Below are positions 13,864 through 21,502 of a DNA stretch of 34,132 nt, piece after piece. Where the stretch lies: positions 1 through 34,132 of the IMG/VR virus record IMGVR_UViG_3300027842_000057; one strand, given 5' to 3'. The notes beneath the pieces are model-generated. The model saw nothing but the letters and a program-made list of their open reading frames with translations, was not told the DNA's origin and made no database searches. A program made the position numbers and the translations under genes. This stretch comes from a virus. Positions within the stretch are counted from its first letter, which is position 1; each line of letters begins with the position of its first letter.

Positions 13864-15123
13864 ATGGCAAACAATATTCTGACGCCGAGCATGATCACTC
13901 GGTATGCGATCCGTATGTTTCTGAACACCAACTATTTCCTGCAGAACATCTCACGGCAGTTCGAAAGTCAGTTCGGCATCGAGGGTGCGCGCATTGGCGC
14001 TCAATTGCGCGTCCGCTACCCCAACCAGTACACGGTCACGGACGGGCCGGGCATCTCAGTGCAGGACACGACCGAGCAGCAATTCCTGCTTACGGTCGCG
14101 ACGCAGCGCCATGTCGATGTGGCATTCACATCAGCGGAAACGACGCTCGATATCGACGACTATATGGAGCGCATCGTGTTGCCGCGCGTCAATGCGCTCG
14201 CCGGCAATGTCGCCTACCAGGTCATGGTGAACACTGCGAACTCGGTGCGCAACATCGTCGCCAACGTCGACGCCAACAATAACATCTTGCCCCTTACTGA
14301 TACGCCAGTCGCGCTCGCCCGCGCGATCCTCGAAGAAAATTCGGCGCCCAATTTCGGCGAGATGGGCATTCGCAAGGTGGCTCTGGCGCCACGGAGCGAC
14401 GCCCGCATGCAGCAGGCCTTGCGCGGCCTGCTGAACCCGGTCGAGGACATCTCGTCTCAATACAAGACCGGCATGATGTATCAGGCGTTTGGTCTGCGCT
14501 TCTTCGAAGATCAGACCGTCGTCAACCATACGACCGGATCATTGGCGACCGCGACCGTCAATGGCGCCAACCAGACCGGGCAAACCATTACGGTCAACGC
14601 CCTCGGCGGCACCATCAATGCGGGCGATGTGCTCACGATTGCCGGCGTCAATGCTGTCAACCGCAACACCTATCAGAGCCTCGGCACGGTTGCGCAGTTT
14701 GTTGCAACGGCCGCCGCCGCGGTGGGGGCGACCTCGATATCGATTTTCCCGCCGATCGTGCCGCCGGCCTCGGCTGTTCCTTACGCGGGCCTGCCCTACA
14801 CGCCACAGCAATATATGACAGTAACGGCGTCGCCCGCCAATAACGCGGTCATCACGCCGTTTGCCAACGCGAGCGTCACCTATCGAGAAAATCTCTGTTA
14901 CGCGCCCGATGGGATCACGCTCGTTGTCGCGCCGCTGTGGATCCCGCCCAACGAGAAGGGAGTCATTGCGGCAGCGCGGCACAACTATGATACCCTGTCG
15001 ATGCGCTCGCTCGTCTGCTATGAGCCGACGACGGATCAACCGATCGACCGCTTGGATATCCTGTTCGGTTCGGGTGTGCCCAGACCGGAATGGATCGTGC
15101 AGGTCGCGGACGCGACGCCATAA
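13864..15123 (+). CDS. Major capsid protein (P22 coat-like, HK97 fold)
   Basis: This 419-residue protein agrees with P22 gp5 (430) in length and layout. It has a helical N-terminal arm with ILTPSMITRYAIRMFLNTNY, then the strand region RVRYPNQYTVTDG. The spine helix is near DYMERIVLPRVNALAGNVAY. An inserted beta domain (about 225-330) contains NAGDVLTIAGVNAVNR and a threonine-rich stretch, like the I-domain that stabilises P22 coat. The end is RPEWIVQVADATP. It forms the icosahedral shell. The start has GGAG eleven bases upstream and a long structured leader, and the gene is followed by small virion genes. Confidence 0.85.
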   Translation: MANNILTPSMITRYAIRMFLNTNYFLQNISRQFESQFGIEGARIGAQLRVRYPNQYTVTDGPGISVQDTTEQQFLLTVATQRHVDVAFTSAETTLDIDDYMERIVLPRVNALAGNVAYQVMVNTANSVRNIVANVDANNNILPLTDTPVALARAILEENSAPNFGEMGIRKVALAPRSDARMQQALRGLLNPVEDISSQYKTGMMYQAFGLRFFEDQTVVNHTTGSLATATVNGANQTGQTITVNALGGTINAGDVLTIAGVNAVNRNTYQSLGTVAQFVATAAAAVGATSISIFPPIVPPASAVPYAGLPYTPQQYMTVTASPANNAVITPFANASVTYRENLCYAPDGITLVVAPLWIPPNEKGVIAAARHNYDTLSMRSLVCYEPTTDQPIDRLDILFGSGVPRPEWIVQVADATP

Positions 15124-15153
15124 TCCACCATCGCAAGGGCGGGAAGGGCAAAC

Positions 15154-15399
15154 ATGGACGGCTTTACCTTTCTCGCCTTTGCGCTCTGCGCCCGGATGGT
15201 TATCGGTATGGGTCAAGACCTTGTGGAGGTCGGCCAAGTCGTCAATGGTTCTTGTGAATCCAATTACCTCTTTGGCGATTCGCATGGCGATACGGCCCAT
15301 GTTTACGCGCATGACATCGGCATCATGATCCTTGAAGATGGCGCGGAGGTCACAGTGGATGGCCTTCCGCGCTTTGTGCCCAAAACGACGCCCGCTTGA
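15154..15399 (+). CDS. Hypothetical protein (81 aa)
   Basis: ATG 15154 follows a purine-rich GGGAAGGG. The product has a hydrophobic start (MDGFTFLAFALCARMVIGMG) that could be a membrane or signal-like segment, then a beta-rich body with acidic residues (GDSHGDTAHVYAHDIGIMIL). It follows the coat gene directly, so a small virion decoration or assembly role is possible. No family is recognised. Confidence 0.55.
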   Translation: MDGFTFLAFALCARMVIGMGQDLVEVGQVVNGSCESNYLFGDSHGDTAHVYAHDIGIMILEDGAEVTVDGLPRFVPKTTPA

Positions 15400-15413
15400 A
15401 AGGAATCCCAATC

Positions 15414-15773
15414 ATGGCTCTCGATCCGAATACTCATATCCTCGATCCGGCCTCCGGCTTTGCTGTTCATAACCAAAGCGGCGCCCTGCTTGGTGTCGAA
15501 CAGATAGCATGGCCGGTTCCGAAGGAATCGACCGATTTTCCCAAATGGGTGACGCCGCATGAAAGCCACATCGCCAGGCTGGGCGATGCAGTGTCGACGC
15601 CGTTGTTCGAGCATCATGTCGCTCGCGATGGCGCTGTGACGGTCCTCGTGGTTGATGCTGAGCACGAGGCGAAGGCCCTAGCGCCTCAAATGGCGCCAAC
15701 GTCGCAACCACTTGCGCCAGCCGAGGCGCCGGCCCAAACCTCTCACGAAGCAAAGGATTCCCATGACCTTTAA
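15414..15773 (+). CDS. Hypothetical virion-region protein (119 aa)
   Basis: I chose ATG 15414, which has AAAGGAA nine bases upstream, over ATG 15396. The product has a globular beta-rich part (THILDPASGFAVHNQSGALL to AVTVLVVDAEHEA) and a disordered alanine/proline tail from about residue 88. Its end overlaps the next gene by 11 bases. No known family is recognised; expression with the coat gene suggests a minor head component. Confidence 0.6.
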   Translation: MALDPNTHILDPASGFAVHNQSGALLGVEQIAWPVPKESTDFPKWVTPHESHIARLGDAVSTPLFEHHVARDGAVTVLVVDAEHEAKALAPQMAPTSQPLAPAEAPAQTSHEAKDSHDL

Positions 15774-16581
15774 GCCTTTCATCTTGCCGCCGCGCAACGC
15801 GGTCGGCGTCATCGACCAGCAGATCGCCGGGGAGGGTCAGAAAATCATCCTCTCGGATGGCGAGCAGGTGAATTATTCCCCGCCGCCGACCAAGCCGGTG
15901 ATCCCCGACTGGAGCGAGATCAAGTCGATTCGGCATCTCTTCAATCGCCGCGGCCATGTCGTCTATCCGGCATGGCTCTATCACCGCGATACAACGGAAC
16001 AGCGCCTCGTCAAGAACGCGGAGGAAGCCGCGGCACTGGGCGTCTGTTATCGGAAGACCTCCGATGATGAACGCGGACGCTACGGCGCCAATGCGGTCTG
16101 GGATTGGACGGACGATTCGCCATGGCGGCCGACGCCGTTTGCCCAGCATCTCAAGTTCAATCCCGAGAGCCCTGGGCAAGGCAAGGAGTTTGTAAGGCCA
16201 GGGGCAGATTCCGCTGTGGTGCGTAATGCGCAGATGCGAGATATTGCGCTCGTGGTGGCCCAGGCGGTGGCATCGGAGCTTGCCAAATCCGGCCCAGCCA
16301 AACCCGCGGCGCTCGATCAGGGCGATTGGGAGGAGTTCCTGCGCTTCAAGGCTTGGCAGAAATCCGACGCCGCAGTGCGTGCCTTGGCGGACTCCGAGGA
16401 TCAGAACGAATCGCCAAGTGCGCTCGCCAACGCGCTTTCGGAGGACGAGGAGCGCAAGCTGTGGGAGGAGGAGGCCACCAAAAAGGGCGTCAAAGTCGAT
16501 CGACGATGGTCGCTCCAGCGGCTGCGGGATGAGGTCACGAAGGCCGCTAACGCTCTTGGTGGTGGTGAGAGGGCAGCCTGA
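15763..16581 (+). CDS. Hypothetical virion-region protein with a C-terminal SAP/HeH-like segment (272 aa)
   Basis: ATG 15763 has AAAGGA nine bases upstream. The first 150 residues look globular (HLFNRRGHVVYPAWLYHRDT, YGANAVWDWTDDSPWRPTPF). A helical middle follows. The end, EDEERKLWEEEATKKGVKVD then RRWSLQRLRDEV, resembles the small helix-extension-helix (SAP/HeH) units at the tails of many phage proteins, which may bind DNA or other proteins. That resemblance is from memory. A structural or DNA-associated role in the head is inferred from position. Confidence 0.6.
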   Translation: MTFKPFILPPRNAVGVIDQQIAGEGQKIILSDGEQVNYSPPPTKPVIPDWSEIKSIRHLFNRRGHVVYPAWLYHRDTTEQRLVKNAEEAAALGVCYRKTSDDERGRYGANAVWDWTDDSPWRPTPFAQHLKFNPESPGQGKEFVRPGADSAVVRNAQMRDIALVVAQAVASELAKSGPAKPAALDQGDWEEFLRFKAWQKSDAAVRALADSEDQNESPSALANALSEDEERKLWEEEATKKGVKVDRRWSLQRLRDEVTKAANALGGGERAA

Positions 16582-16582
16582 T

Positions 16583-16765
16583 ATGCCGAAGGATAAAGGC
16601 GGTCACGGTTCGGATAAGCGTATGGCGGGGCTCGCGGGGCTCAGTCGCCTCGCCGGTCAAATGCGGCAATCGCCTGCCACGAAAAATGCAGAAAGAAAAC
16701 TGCGACAATTGCGAGTGCAAGAGGCGCGTCGCCAAGCAGTTAAAGAATCTCAAACAAGAAAATGA
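16583..16765 (+). CDS. Small basic protein (60 aa)
   Basis: The frame begins one base after the previous stop and overlaps the next gene by ATGA. The peptide is very rich in lysine and arginine (AERKLRQLRVQEARRQAVKE), with a glycine-rich start (MPKDKGGHGSDKRMAGLAGL). It is probably a helical nucleic-acid binding or head-internal peptide. No family is recognised. Confidence 0.55.
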   Translation: MPKDKGGHGSDKRMAGLAGLSRLAGQMRQSPATKNAERKLRQLRVQEARRQAVKESQTRK

Positions 16766-17085
16766 TAATGTGGACACTCGCCGCGCTCCAAGATGAAATC
16801 CGCCGCCGCTATGGGCCATCGATCATGGTGTCCTATGACGGCGGCCAGTGTCGTCTGACGCATGGCAATGGCCGCACAGCGCGGTTCGATCTGCCGGATG
16901 GCGATCTATCCGCAGATGCCCTCCATTCCCGCATTCTAGGCCCGCTGATCGCTTCTTGGGGCATAACGCCAAACCCTCCCCTGGGCCGGCAATCCCGGCC
17001 CAGGCGCCTGCGCCCAAGCCACCTGACCCGCTCACCGCAAATATCCAATCGGCACAAGCTCAAGTGTCTGCCGCGCACGGCTTGA
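16762..17085 (+). CDS. Zero-frame short product of the frameshift gene (107 aa)
   Basis: Without the shift, translation from ATG 16762 runs to 17085. Residues 1-72 are shared with the long form. The remaining 35 (from PLGRQSRPRRLRPSHL on) are basic and look like a by-product of the overlapping frame. The ATG overlaps the previous stop (ATGA). Making a short and a long form with a common N-terminus is how tail chaperones of long-tailed phages work; nothing comparable is known to me in P22. Confidence 0.55.
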   Translation: MIMWTLAALQDEIRRRYGPSIMVSYDGGQCRLTHGNGRTARFDLPDGDLSADALHSRILGPLIASWGITPNPPLGRQSRPRRLRPSHLTRSPQISNRHKLKCLPRTA

Positions 17086-17396
17086 TCGAGATCGGGAAAA
17101 GGATGGCATTCAAGCATCTGCGGAGCTTACCCGGCATCGATCAGTCGATCATGACCGAGCTGGACAATCGCGCTGCAATCCTCAAACGGCGCTTGCGCGA
17201 GCAGCATCATCGAGCGTTGAAGATCATCGTCGCGCGTCATAGGCAGGCCGATGCCGACGATGAGGCGTTGTACGCCACCAAGCAATTCAACGATCAGATG
17301 GAGGCTGTCCGAGGCGACAACAGCCCCCCGGAGGACGAAAAGATGGCGGCAGAAATCGAGGCGCTTCAAGCCGAACTCGATCGGCTTGGCAAATAA
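16762..17396 (+). CDS. Predicted -1 frameshift fusion protein (211 aa)
   Basis: Coding character switches frames exactly at a slippery site. The zero frame from ATG 16762 looks real up to about 16977 (TLAALQDEIRRRYGPSIMVS, GRTARFDLPDGDLSAD). After that the frame one base back looks real: a proline/alanine linker (GPAIPAQAPAPKPPDPL), then GLIEIGKRMAFKHLRSLPG and a long charged helical part to 17396. The heptamer A AAC CCT and a perfect nine-pair hairpin lie at the junction. Slippage joins 72 residues to 139. If no shift occurs, the downstream part would need its own start, for example ATG 17104. The family is unknown; it lies between head genes and the gp4-like gene. Confidence 0.6.
16971..17003 (+). 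promoter_or_regulatory. Programmed -1 ribosomal frameshift signal
   Basis: The in-frame heptamer A AAC CCT (16971-16977) has the X XXY YYZ form. After a three-base spacer come CTGGGCCGG (16981-16989), the loop CAATC and CCGGCCCAG (16995-17003), a perfect nine-pair GC-rich stem. The spacer is shorter than the usual five to nine bases, but partial melting of the stem base would lengthen it. Confidence 0.65.
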
Positions 17397-17412
17397 TCGG
17401 TGATATCATCCG

Positions 17413-18174
17413 ATGCCCCCGCCCGCCGAACCTGTCCTCCCGATCGACACCTGTGCGGCGCTTCTAGCGAACATGCTGGTCGATGCCGGCATTGTCGGCA
17501 TTGATGAGGATATCGAACAGCCAGTGCTTAACCGGGCATTCACGCAGATCAACTGGTTGCTGGCCGAATGGGCGCGCAGGCGCTGGCTCTGCTATCGGCT
17601 GCAAGATTATGCGGTGCTCTCGACCGGCGCACAGAGCTATACCGTCGGCCTCAAGCAGAATATCGACATCAATCCGCGACCGGATCGGATCGAGTTCGCT
17701 TATCTGCGCTTTGTGAATCAATCGGCTGGAACGCTTCCGGTCGATATTCCGCTCGACATTATCCAGAGCCAGGAGGATTATTCGCGGATTACCGTGAAGA
17801 CAGTCGGAACGCTGCCCTGGCGGGTGTTCTATGATCCGGTATGGCCGGTTGGCTTGCTCAAGCCGTGGCCGGTGCCGCAGGCCAACATTTATGAGGTGCA
17901 TGTCGGCTTCAAGGTCGTGCTGCCGCGGTTTTCCTCGCTCAATCAACCCATCACGTTTCCGCCGGAATACGAGGCGGCGCTGAACTGGTGCGGTGCACGG
18001 CGATTGCGGGAAAGCTATCAGCTCGAGCCGCGGCCGGTGCTTGATTCGCTCGCCCGGCAATCGCTCAATGCGATGCGGCTCGCGAATCAGGCGATGCCGA
18101 CGTTGCGAATGCCGGCATTTCTGCGCAATCGCCAACGCGCATACGATTACCGAGGGGATTCGGACGGGTTCTGA
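17413..18174 (+). CDS. Head-to-tail adaptor, P22 gp4-like tail accessory factor
   Basis: This 253-residue protein follows the plan of P22-type tail accessory proteins. A helical N-terminus (CAALLANMLVDAGIVGIDED) and AFTQINWLLAEWARRRWLCY lead into a beta region with TGAQSYTVG, DIPLDIIQSQEDYSRITVKT and WRVFYDPVWPVGLLKPWPVP. C-terminal helices follow. Such proteins plug into the portal ring after packaging. Its position just before the gp10-like gene matches P22. P22 gp4 is shorter (166) and also acts as a muramidase; I see no matching active site here. The last 45 bases region is duplicated at 18343-18387. Confidence 0.65.
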   Translation: MPPPAEPVLPIDTCAALLANMLVDAGIVGIDEDIEQPVLNRAFTQINWLLAEWARRRWLCYRLQDYAVLSTGAQSYTVGLKQNIDINPRPDRIEFAYLRFVNQSAGTLPVDIPLDIIQSQEDYSRITVKTVGTLPWRVFYDPVWPVGLLKPWPVPQANIYEVHVGFKVVLPRFSSLNQPITFPPEYEAALNWCGARRLRESYQLEPRPVLDSLARQSLNAMRLANQAMPTLRMPAFLRNRQRAYDYRGDSDGF

Positions 18175-18189
18175 ACAACGGAGATAACC
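18145..18189 (+). repeat. 45-bp direct repeat, copy 1 (end of the gp4-like gene)
   Basis: This copy spans the last codons and stop of the gp4-like gene plus the following ribosome site (GGAG). It recurs 198 bases later at 18343-18387 with a single difference (T18185 against C18383). Confidence 0.9.
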
Positions 18190-18190
18190 G

Positions 18191-18391
18191 ATGCCTGTGA
18201 CGCATTATCCGCGGCCGGGACTCACGACATTGTCGCTGCCACCCGTGCAAGGCATGGGGCGGTATCTCTATGCTGCCTCGAATGGCGCGCTCTATGCCGT
18301 CGTCGCCAATAATATCTATTACATCAATTCCGATTTCGTGTGGATTACCGAGGGGATTCGGACGGGTTCTGAACAACGGAGACAACCATGA
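18191..18391 (+). pseudogene. Fragment of a gp10-like gene (duplication remnant)
   Basis: The first 153 bases (18191-18343) match 18961-19113 inside the gp10-like gene with about eight differences, encoding the same MPVTHYPRPGLTTLS and YAASNGALYAVVANNIYYIN. The fragment lacks the first 38 residues and everything after the DFVW segment. It then runs out of frame through the second copy of the gp4 gene end, giving a 66-residue frame with a good ribosome site. It may be translated but is probably a recombination scar, not a working protein. Confidence 0.7.
18343..18387 (+). repeat. 45-bp direct repeat, copy 2
   Basis: This is the second copy of the gp4-gene end. It now follows the gp10-like fragment and supplies the GGAG ribosome site for the gene at 18388. 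With copy 1 it brackets the gp10-like fragment. Confidence 0.9.
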
Positions 18392-18846
18392 AAACCATCC
18401 TTCACATGCTGGCTGGCGCCCTCATCTGCGCTGCGATCGGCGCGGCTTTTGCGGTGACCGGCACGCCTCCCGGCAACGGCCCGCAGCTCGTCGATGGCCT
18501 CTGGCTCCAGGGCCTCGCGAACGGCGTCAATAATTCTTATCAATCAGGTCTGACTGGGGCCGGCACTACGCAGGCGACGGCAACGGCGTTGCCTGCTGCC
18601 ATTTATATGTTGGAGGCCGATACCGTCGCGGCTTCGACGGGTTTCAACCTGCCTACCGCGCTCGCCGGCGCGGAACTTAGTTTTTATAACAACGGCGCCA
18701 ATACAGCGACCCTTTATCCTGCCGTAGCCAATAATCCAATCACGGCGATACAAGACACGATCAATAATACGACATCAGTCTCAGTCGCTTCGCATGTCGC
18801 GGAATTTTGCTTCGCGGCCAAAAATGGCATATGGGCTTGCAAGTAA
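18388..18846 (+). CDS. Hypothetical protein with signal peptide (152 aa)
   Basis: The start follows GGAG in the duplicated segment. A clear signal peptide (MKTILHMLAGALICAAIGAA, likely cut after FA at residue 22) is followed by a beta-rich domain with QATATALPAAIYMLEADTVA and FYNNGANTATLYPAVANNPI. The latter part resembles the gene product at 20346 (NNGAN, then V/L-[FY]-P-A), so the two probably share a fold. Export of a phage structural-type domain is unusual. The gene seems to have been inserted between gp4-like and gp10-like genes, with the repeats as the trace. Confidence 0.6.
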   Translation: MKTILHMLAGALICAAIGAAFAVTGTPPGNGPQLVDGLWLQGLANGVNNSYQSGLTGAGTTQATATALPAAIYMLEADTVAASTGFNLPTALAGAELSFYNNGANTATLYPAVANNPITAIQDTINNTTSVSVASHVAEFCFAAKNGIWACK

Positions 18847-20349
18847 ATGGTCGCGCTGCCGCTCACCTCGGGGGCGTATAGTTCGCAGTCTTTGATCGCG
18901 GATGCGCAGCGCTCGATCAATCTGTACCCTGAGAAAAATCCCGAGAATACCCGGCCGCCGATGCCGGTCACCCATTATCCGCGGCCGGGACTCACGACAT
19001 TGTCGGCGCCACCCGTGCAAGGCATGGGGCGGTGTCTCTATGCTGCCTCGAATGGCGCGCTCTATGCCGTCGTTGCCAATAATATCTATTACATCAATTC
19101 CGATTTTGTGTGGACGCTGCTCGGTGTGCTTCAGACGCCAGGCAATACACCGGTCATTATGGCCGACAATGGCACGACGATTCTTGCAGTTGATGGCGAC
19201 CAGACTGCCGACCTGATTACGCTCGGGACGAATGCCTTTGCCTTTAACGGCGATCCCAATTTCCTTGGCGCTCGTGGTGTCGATTTTATCGATGGTTTTC
19301 TGGTAATGGATGTTGCCGGAACGAATAAATGGCAATCGACGCTCGCGGAATCGGTTACATTCAATCTGTTATATCAGGGCGTTAAAACTGCCTCACCCGA
19401 TCCGATTCAGCGCGTAATCTGTTGCGAGCGTCAGGTCTATCTTCTCGGGACTCGTAAAAGCGAGCCCTGGGTCAATGTCGGCGCCGTCCCGTTTCCGTTC
19501 AATATTCAGCCCGGCATGATCATCGAGCAAGGTTGCGCCGCGCCCTATTCGGCCTGCAAACAAGATACCAACGTCTATTGGCTCTCGCAGTCGCCGGAAG
19601 GTGCGCGGATGATCATGAAGGTGAATGCTCAAAATGTCGCAGAGCGCATCTCGACACACGCCATCGAAACCGAGTTTCTGAAATATCTACGCGTCGATGA
19701 TTGTTTGTCTGATACCTATCAGATATCGGGGCATAGTTTCATCCGTTTTCACTTTCCGTCCGCCGATAAAACCTGGGTTTATGATCAGGCAACCGGCCAG
19801 TGGTTCGAGGACAATTGGATCGATAACAATGGCGTGCTCCATCGTGCCCGCAATGCGTTCTCGGCCTATGCCTATGGGCTCAATCTCGGGCTCGATTGGG
19901 CAAATGGCGCGCTCTATCAGATCGACCAGCAGGCATTCACCGATGCTGGCCAGCCGATTGTGCACATTCGATCATTTCCGCACATCATCAATGAGTTGAA
20001 ATACGTCAACTATATGGGATTTGTCGCTGATTTCGAAACCGGAACGCTTGCCGGAAGCGATGAAACAACAAAGACCGTGAGCCCATGGTCGCCAGGATTC
20101 AGCAGCGGCTTTGGTCCACTGACAGTGGTCGATACGCCAACCCTGAATCTGCGTTATTCAAACGATGGCGGCTACACTTGGTCAAATAACCGACCTAAAA
20201 AAATGATGAGCGCCGGTCGCTATCGATCAATGATGCGGTGGCGCGGATTAGGCAAAGCGCGCGATCGAGTCTATGAACTCGGCTGGTCGGCGCCGATGAA
20301 GACGGCTCTCCAGGGTGCCTATTATGATGCGCAGCCGGGGGCTTCATGA
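18847..20349 (+). CDS. Packaged DNA stabilisation protein, P22 gp10-like tail hub
   Basis: This 500-residue protein fits P22 gp10 (472) in length and signature. The N-terminus has SGAYSSQSLIADAQRSINLY then PEKNPEN and YPRPGLTTL, a pattern typical of the family. A beta-propeller-like body follows (NGALYAVVANNIYYINSDF, GFLVMDVAGTNKWQST, RQVYLLGTRKSEPW, KTWVYDQATGQWFEDNW). In P22 it forms the hexameric hub beneath gp4 that closes the head and holds the tail needle and tailspikes. It begins right after the previous stop and overlaps the next gene by ATGA. Part of it is duplicated at 18191-18343. Confidence 0.8.
   Translation: MVALPLTSGAYSSQSLIADAQRSINLYPEKNPENTRPPMPVTHYPRPGLTTLSAPPVQGMGRCLYAASNGALYAVVANNIYYINSDFVWTLLGVLQTPGNTPVIMADNGTTILAVDGDQTADLITLGTNAFAFNGDPNFLGARGVDFIDGFLVMDVAGTNKWQSTLAESVTFNLLYQGVKTASPDPIQRVICCERQVYLLGTRKSEPWVNVGAVPFPFNIQPGMIIEQGCAAPYSACKQDTNVYWLSQSPEGARMIMKVNAQNVAERISTHAIETEFLKYLRVDDCLSDTYQISGHSFIRFHFPSADKTWVYDQATGQWFEDNWIDNNGVLHRARNAFSAYAYGLNLGLDWANGALYQIDQQAFTDAGQPIVHIRSFPHIINELKYVNYMGFVADFETGTLAGSDETTKTVSPWSPGFSSGFGPLTVVDTPTLNLRYSNDGGYTWSNNRPKKMMSAGRYRSMMRWRGLGKARDRVYELGWSAPMKTALQGAYYDAQPGAS
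18961..19113 (+). repeat. Source-like copy of the 153-bp gp10 segment
   Basis: This segment inside the intact gp10-like gene is about 95% identical to 18191-18343. The eight or so differences include one amino-acid change S-A-P against S-L-P and C against Y, so the two copies have diverged or came from related phages. Confidence 0.85.
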
Positions 20350-20813
20350 CGGCGCAGGCGTTCTCGCAGAACTTTATCGGTCCCAAGACCCAGATCGTCG
20401 ATCGGGATGGAGCTTTTACTCAGGTTGCGCTCTATCTCGCGCGGGCGCTGTGGCTCCGCACAGGGCAAGGGAACGGCATTATCCCCATCGTTACGGGGTT
20501 TCCGTCATCGCAGAACACGGTTCTACTCGTTGCTGCCGGAAACAGCCAGGCAACCGCACTCGCCTTATCGGATGACTGGAACAATTTCGGGACCGTCGAT
20601 GCCGGAACGAGCTGTCTGCTCCAGGCGCTCAAGCCAGGACAAGATGTGTGGATTTGGAATAACGGGGCGAACAACTTGAATGTGTTTCCGGCGCCGGGAT
20701 ACAACATCGACGCGCTGGCGCCCAACGGGGCGCAGGTGCTTGCTAAAGGCAAGCTGCGGAATTTCCAGTGCTGGACGCAAACCCAGATATTGTCGAGCGC
20801 GATATGGGCATGA
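20346..20813 (+). CDS. Hypothetical virion protein (155 aa)
   Basis: The ATG overlaps the gp10-like stop. The sequence is beta-rich, with AGNSQATALALSDDWNNFGT and DVWIWNNGANNLNVFPAPGY, and a C-terminal strand ending FQCWTQTQILSSAIWA. It shares a domain with the signal-peptide protein at 18388 but has no signal peptide itself. In P22 this position holds the tail needle gp26; the present protein has no long coiled coil and so is not an obvious needle. A tail-tip or decoration protein is a guess. Confidence 0.6.
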   Translation: MTAQAFSQNFIGPKTQIVDRDGAFTQVALYLARALWLRTGQGNGIIPIVTGFPSSQNTVLLVAAGNSQATALALSDDWNNFGTVDAGTSCLLQALKPGQDVWIWNNGANNLNVFPAPGYNIDALAPNGAQVLAKGKLRNFQCWTQTQILSSAIWA

Positions 20814-21502
20814 ATCGCATCGAGCATCTCGCCGACGGCGTGACGCTCTATCTCGGGGATTGCCGGGAGATTCTTCCGGGGCTGGGGCGCGTCGATGCGG
20901 TGGTGACTGATCCGCCTTATGGAATCGGCGAGAACGCAAAGCGCGTCGCGTCTCGCGGCAAACTGGCGGCGCCAGTCGATTATGGGCAATTCGATTGGGA
21001 TCAAGAGCCGATGGACGCAGTTCAACTCGAACTGATCCGCATCAAGAGCCGTCACCAAATCATCTTCGGCGGCAACTATTTTCCGTTGCCGCCGGCCACG
21101 TGCTGGCTGGTGTGGGACAAACTCAACGGTGATAATGATTTTGCGGATTGCGAGCTTGCCTGGACGAATTTGCCGAGAGCGGTGCGCCGCATTCAATGGC
21201 GCTGGAATGGCATGATCCGCGCCGAGTCTGGAACGCGCGAACACCCGACGCAAAAGCCGCGCGAGGTCATGAAATGGTGCATTGAGCATCTGCCGTCCGG
21301 CAGCAAAACCATCCTTGACCCCTTCATGGGCTCCGGCACCACAGGAGTTGCCGCCGTCAAGCTCGGCCGCAAGTTCATCGGCATTGAGATTCATGAACCC
21401 TATTTCGACATCGCCTGCCGCCGCATCTCGGAGGCCCTGCGCCAGCCTGATCTGTTCATCGAGGCCCCGAAGGCCGCCAAGCAAGAGGCGCTTGCGCTAT
21501 GA
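20810..21502 (+). CDS. DNA adenine-N6 methyltransferase (beta-class order)
   Basis: I chose ATG 20810 (230 aa), which overlaps the previous stop and gives a start close to the first strand (GVTLYLGDCREILPGL). Motif IV is DPPYG (34-38), which favours adenine-N6 methylation. The target region follows, then HPTQKP (145-150), motif I DPFMGSGTTG (170-179) and GIEI (191-194). The order IV-target-I marks the beta class. No restriction enzyme is adjacent, so this is an orphan enzyme. It likely protects phage DNA from host restriction or marks it for packaging or regulation. It is wedged into the tail gene cluster, which is not its place in P22. Confidence 0.88.
   Translation: MNRIEHLADGVTLYLGDCREILPGLGRVDAVVTDPPYGIGENAKRVASRGKLAAPVDYGQFDWDQEPMDAVQLELIRIKSRHQIIFGGNYFPLPPATCWLVWDKLNGDNDFADCELAWTNLPRAVRRIQWRWNGMIRAESGTREHPTQKPREVMKWCIEHLPSGSKTILDPFMGSGTTGVAAVKLGRKFIGIEIHEPYFDIACRRISEALRQPDLFIEAPKAAKQEALAL

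Noticed and set aside
13803-14282. Overlapping + strand frame of 159 codons before and within the coat gene
   Set aside because: It begins in the hairpin-rich leader and then runs out of frame through the secure coat gene; its composition is histidine/arginine-rich and not protein-like.
14539-15411. Long - strand frame opposite the coat gene (290 codons)
   Set aside because: The coat protein is secure on the + strand; the antisense product is arginine-rich and resembles no protein.
16848-17103. Independent start at 16848 for the downstream half of the frameshift gene
   Set aside because: The first 40 residues from 16848 look like a shadow of the zero frame, and there is no ribosome site, so fusion by -1 shift (or a start at 17104) fits better.
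20432-21484. Long - strand frame opposite the methyltransferase (350 codons)
   Set aside because: The methyltransferase motifs are complete on the + strand, and the antisense frame is a codon-bias shadow.
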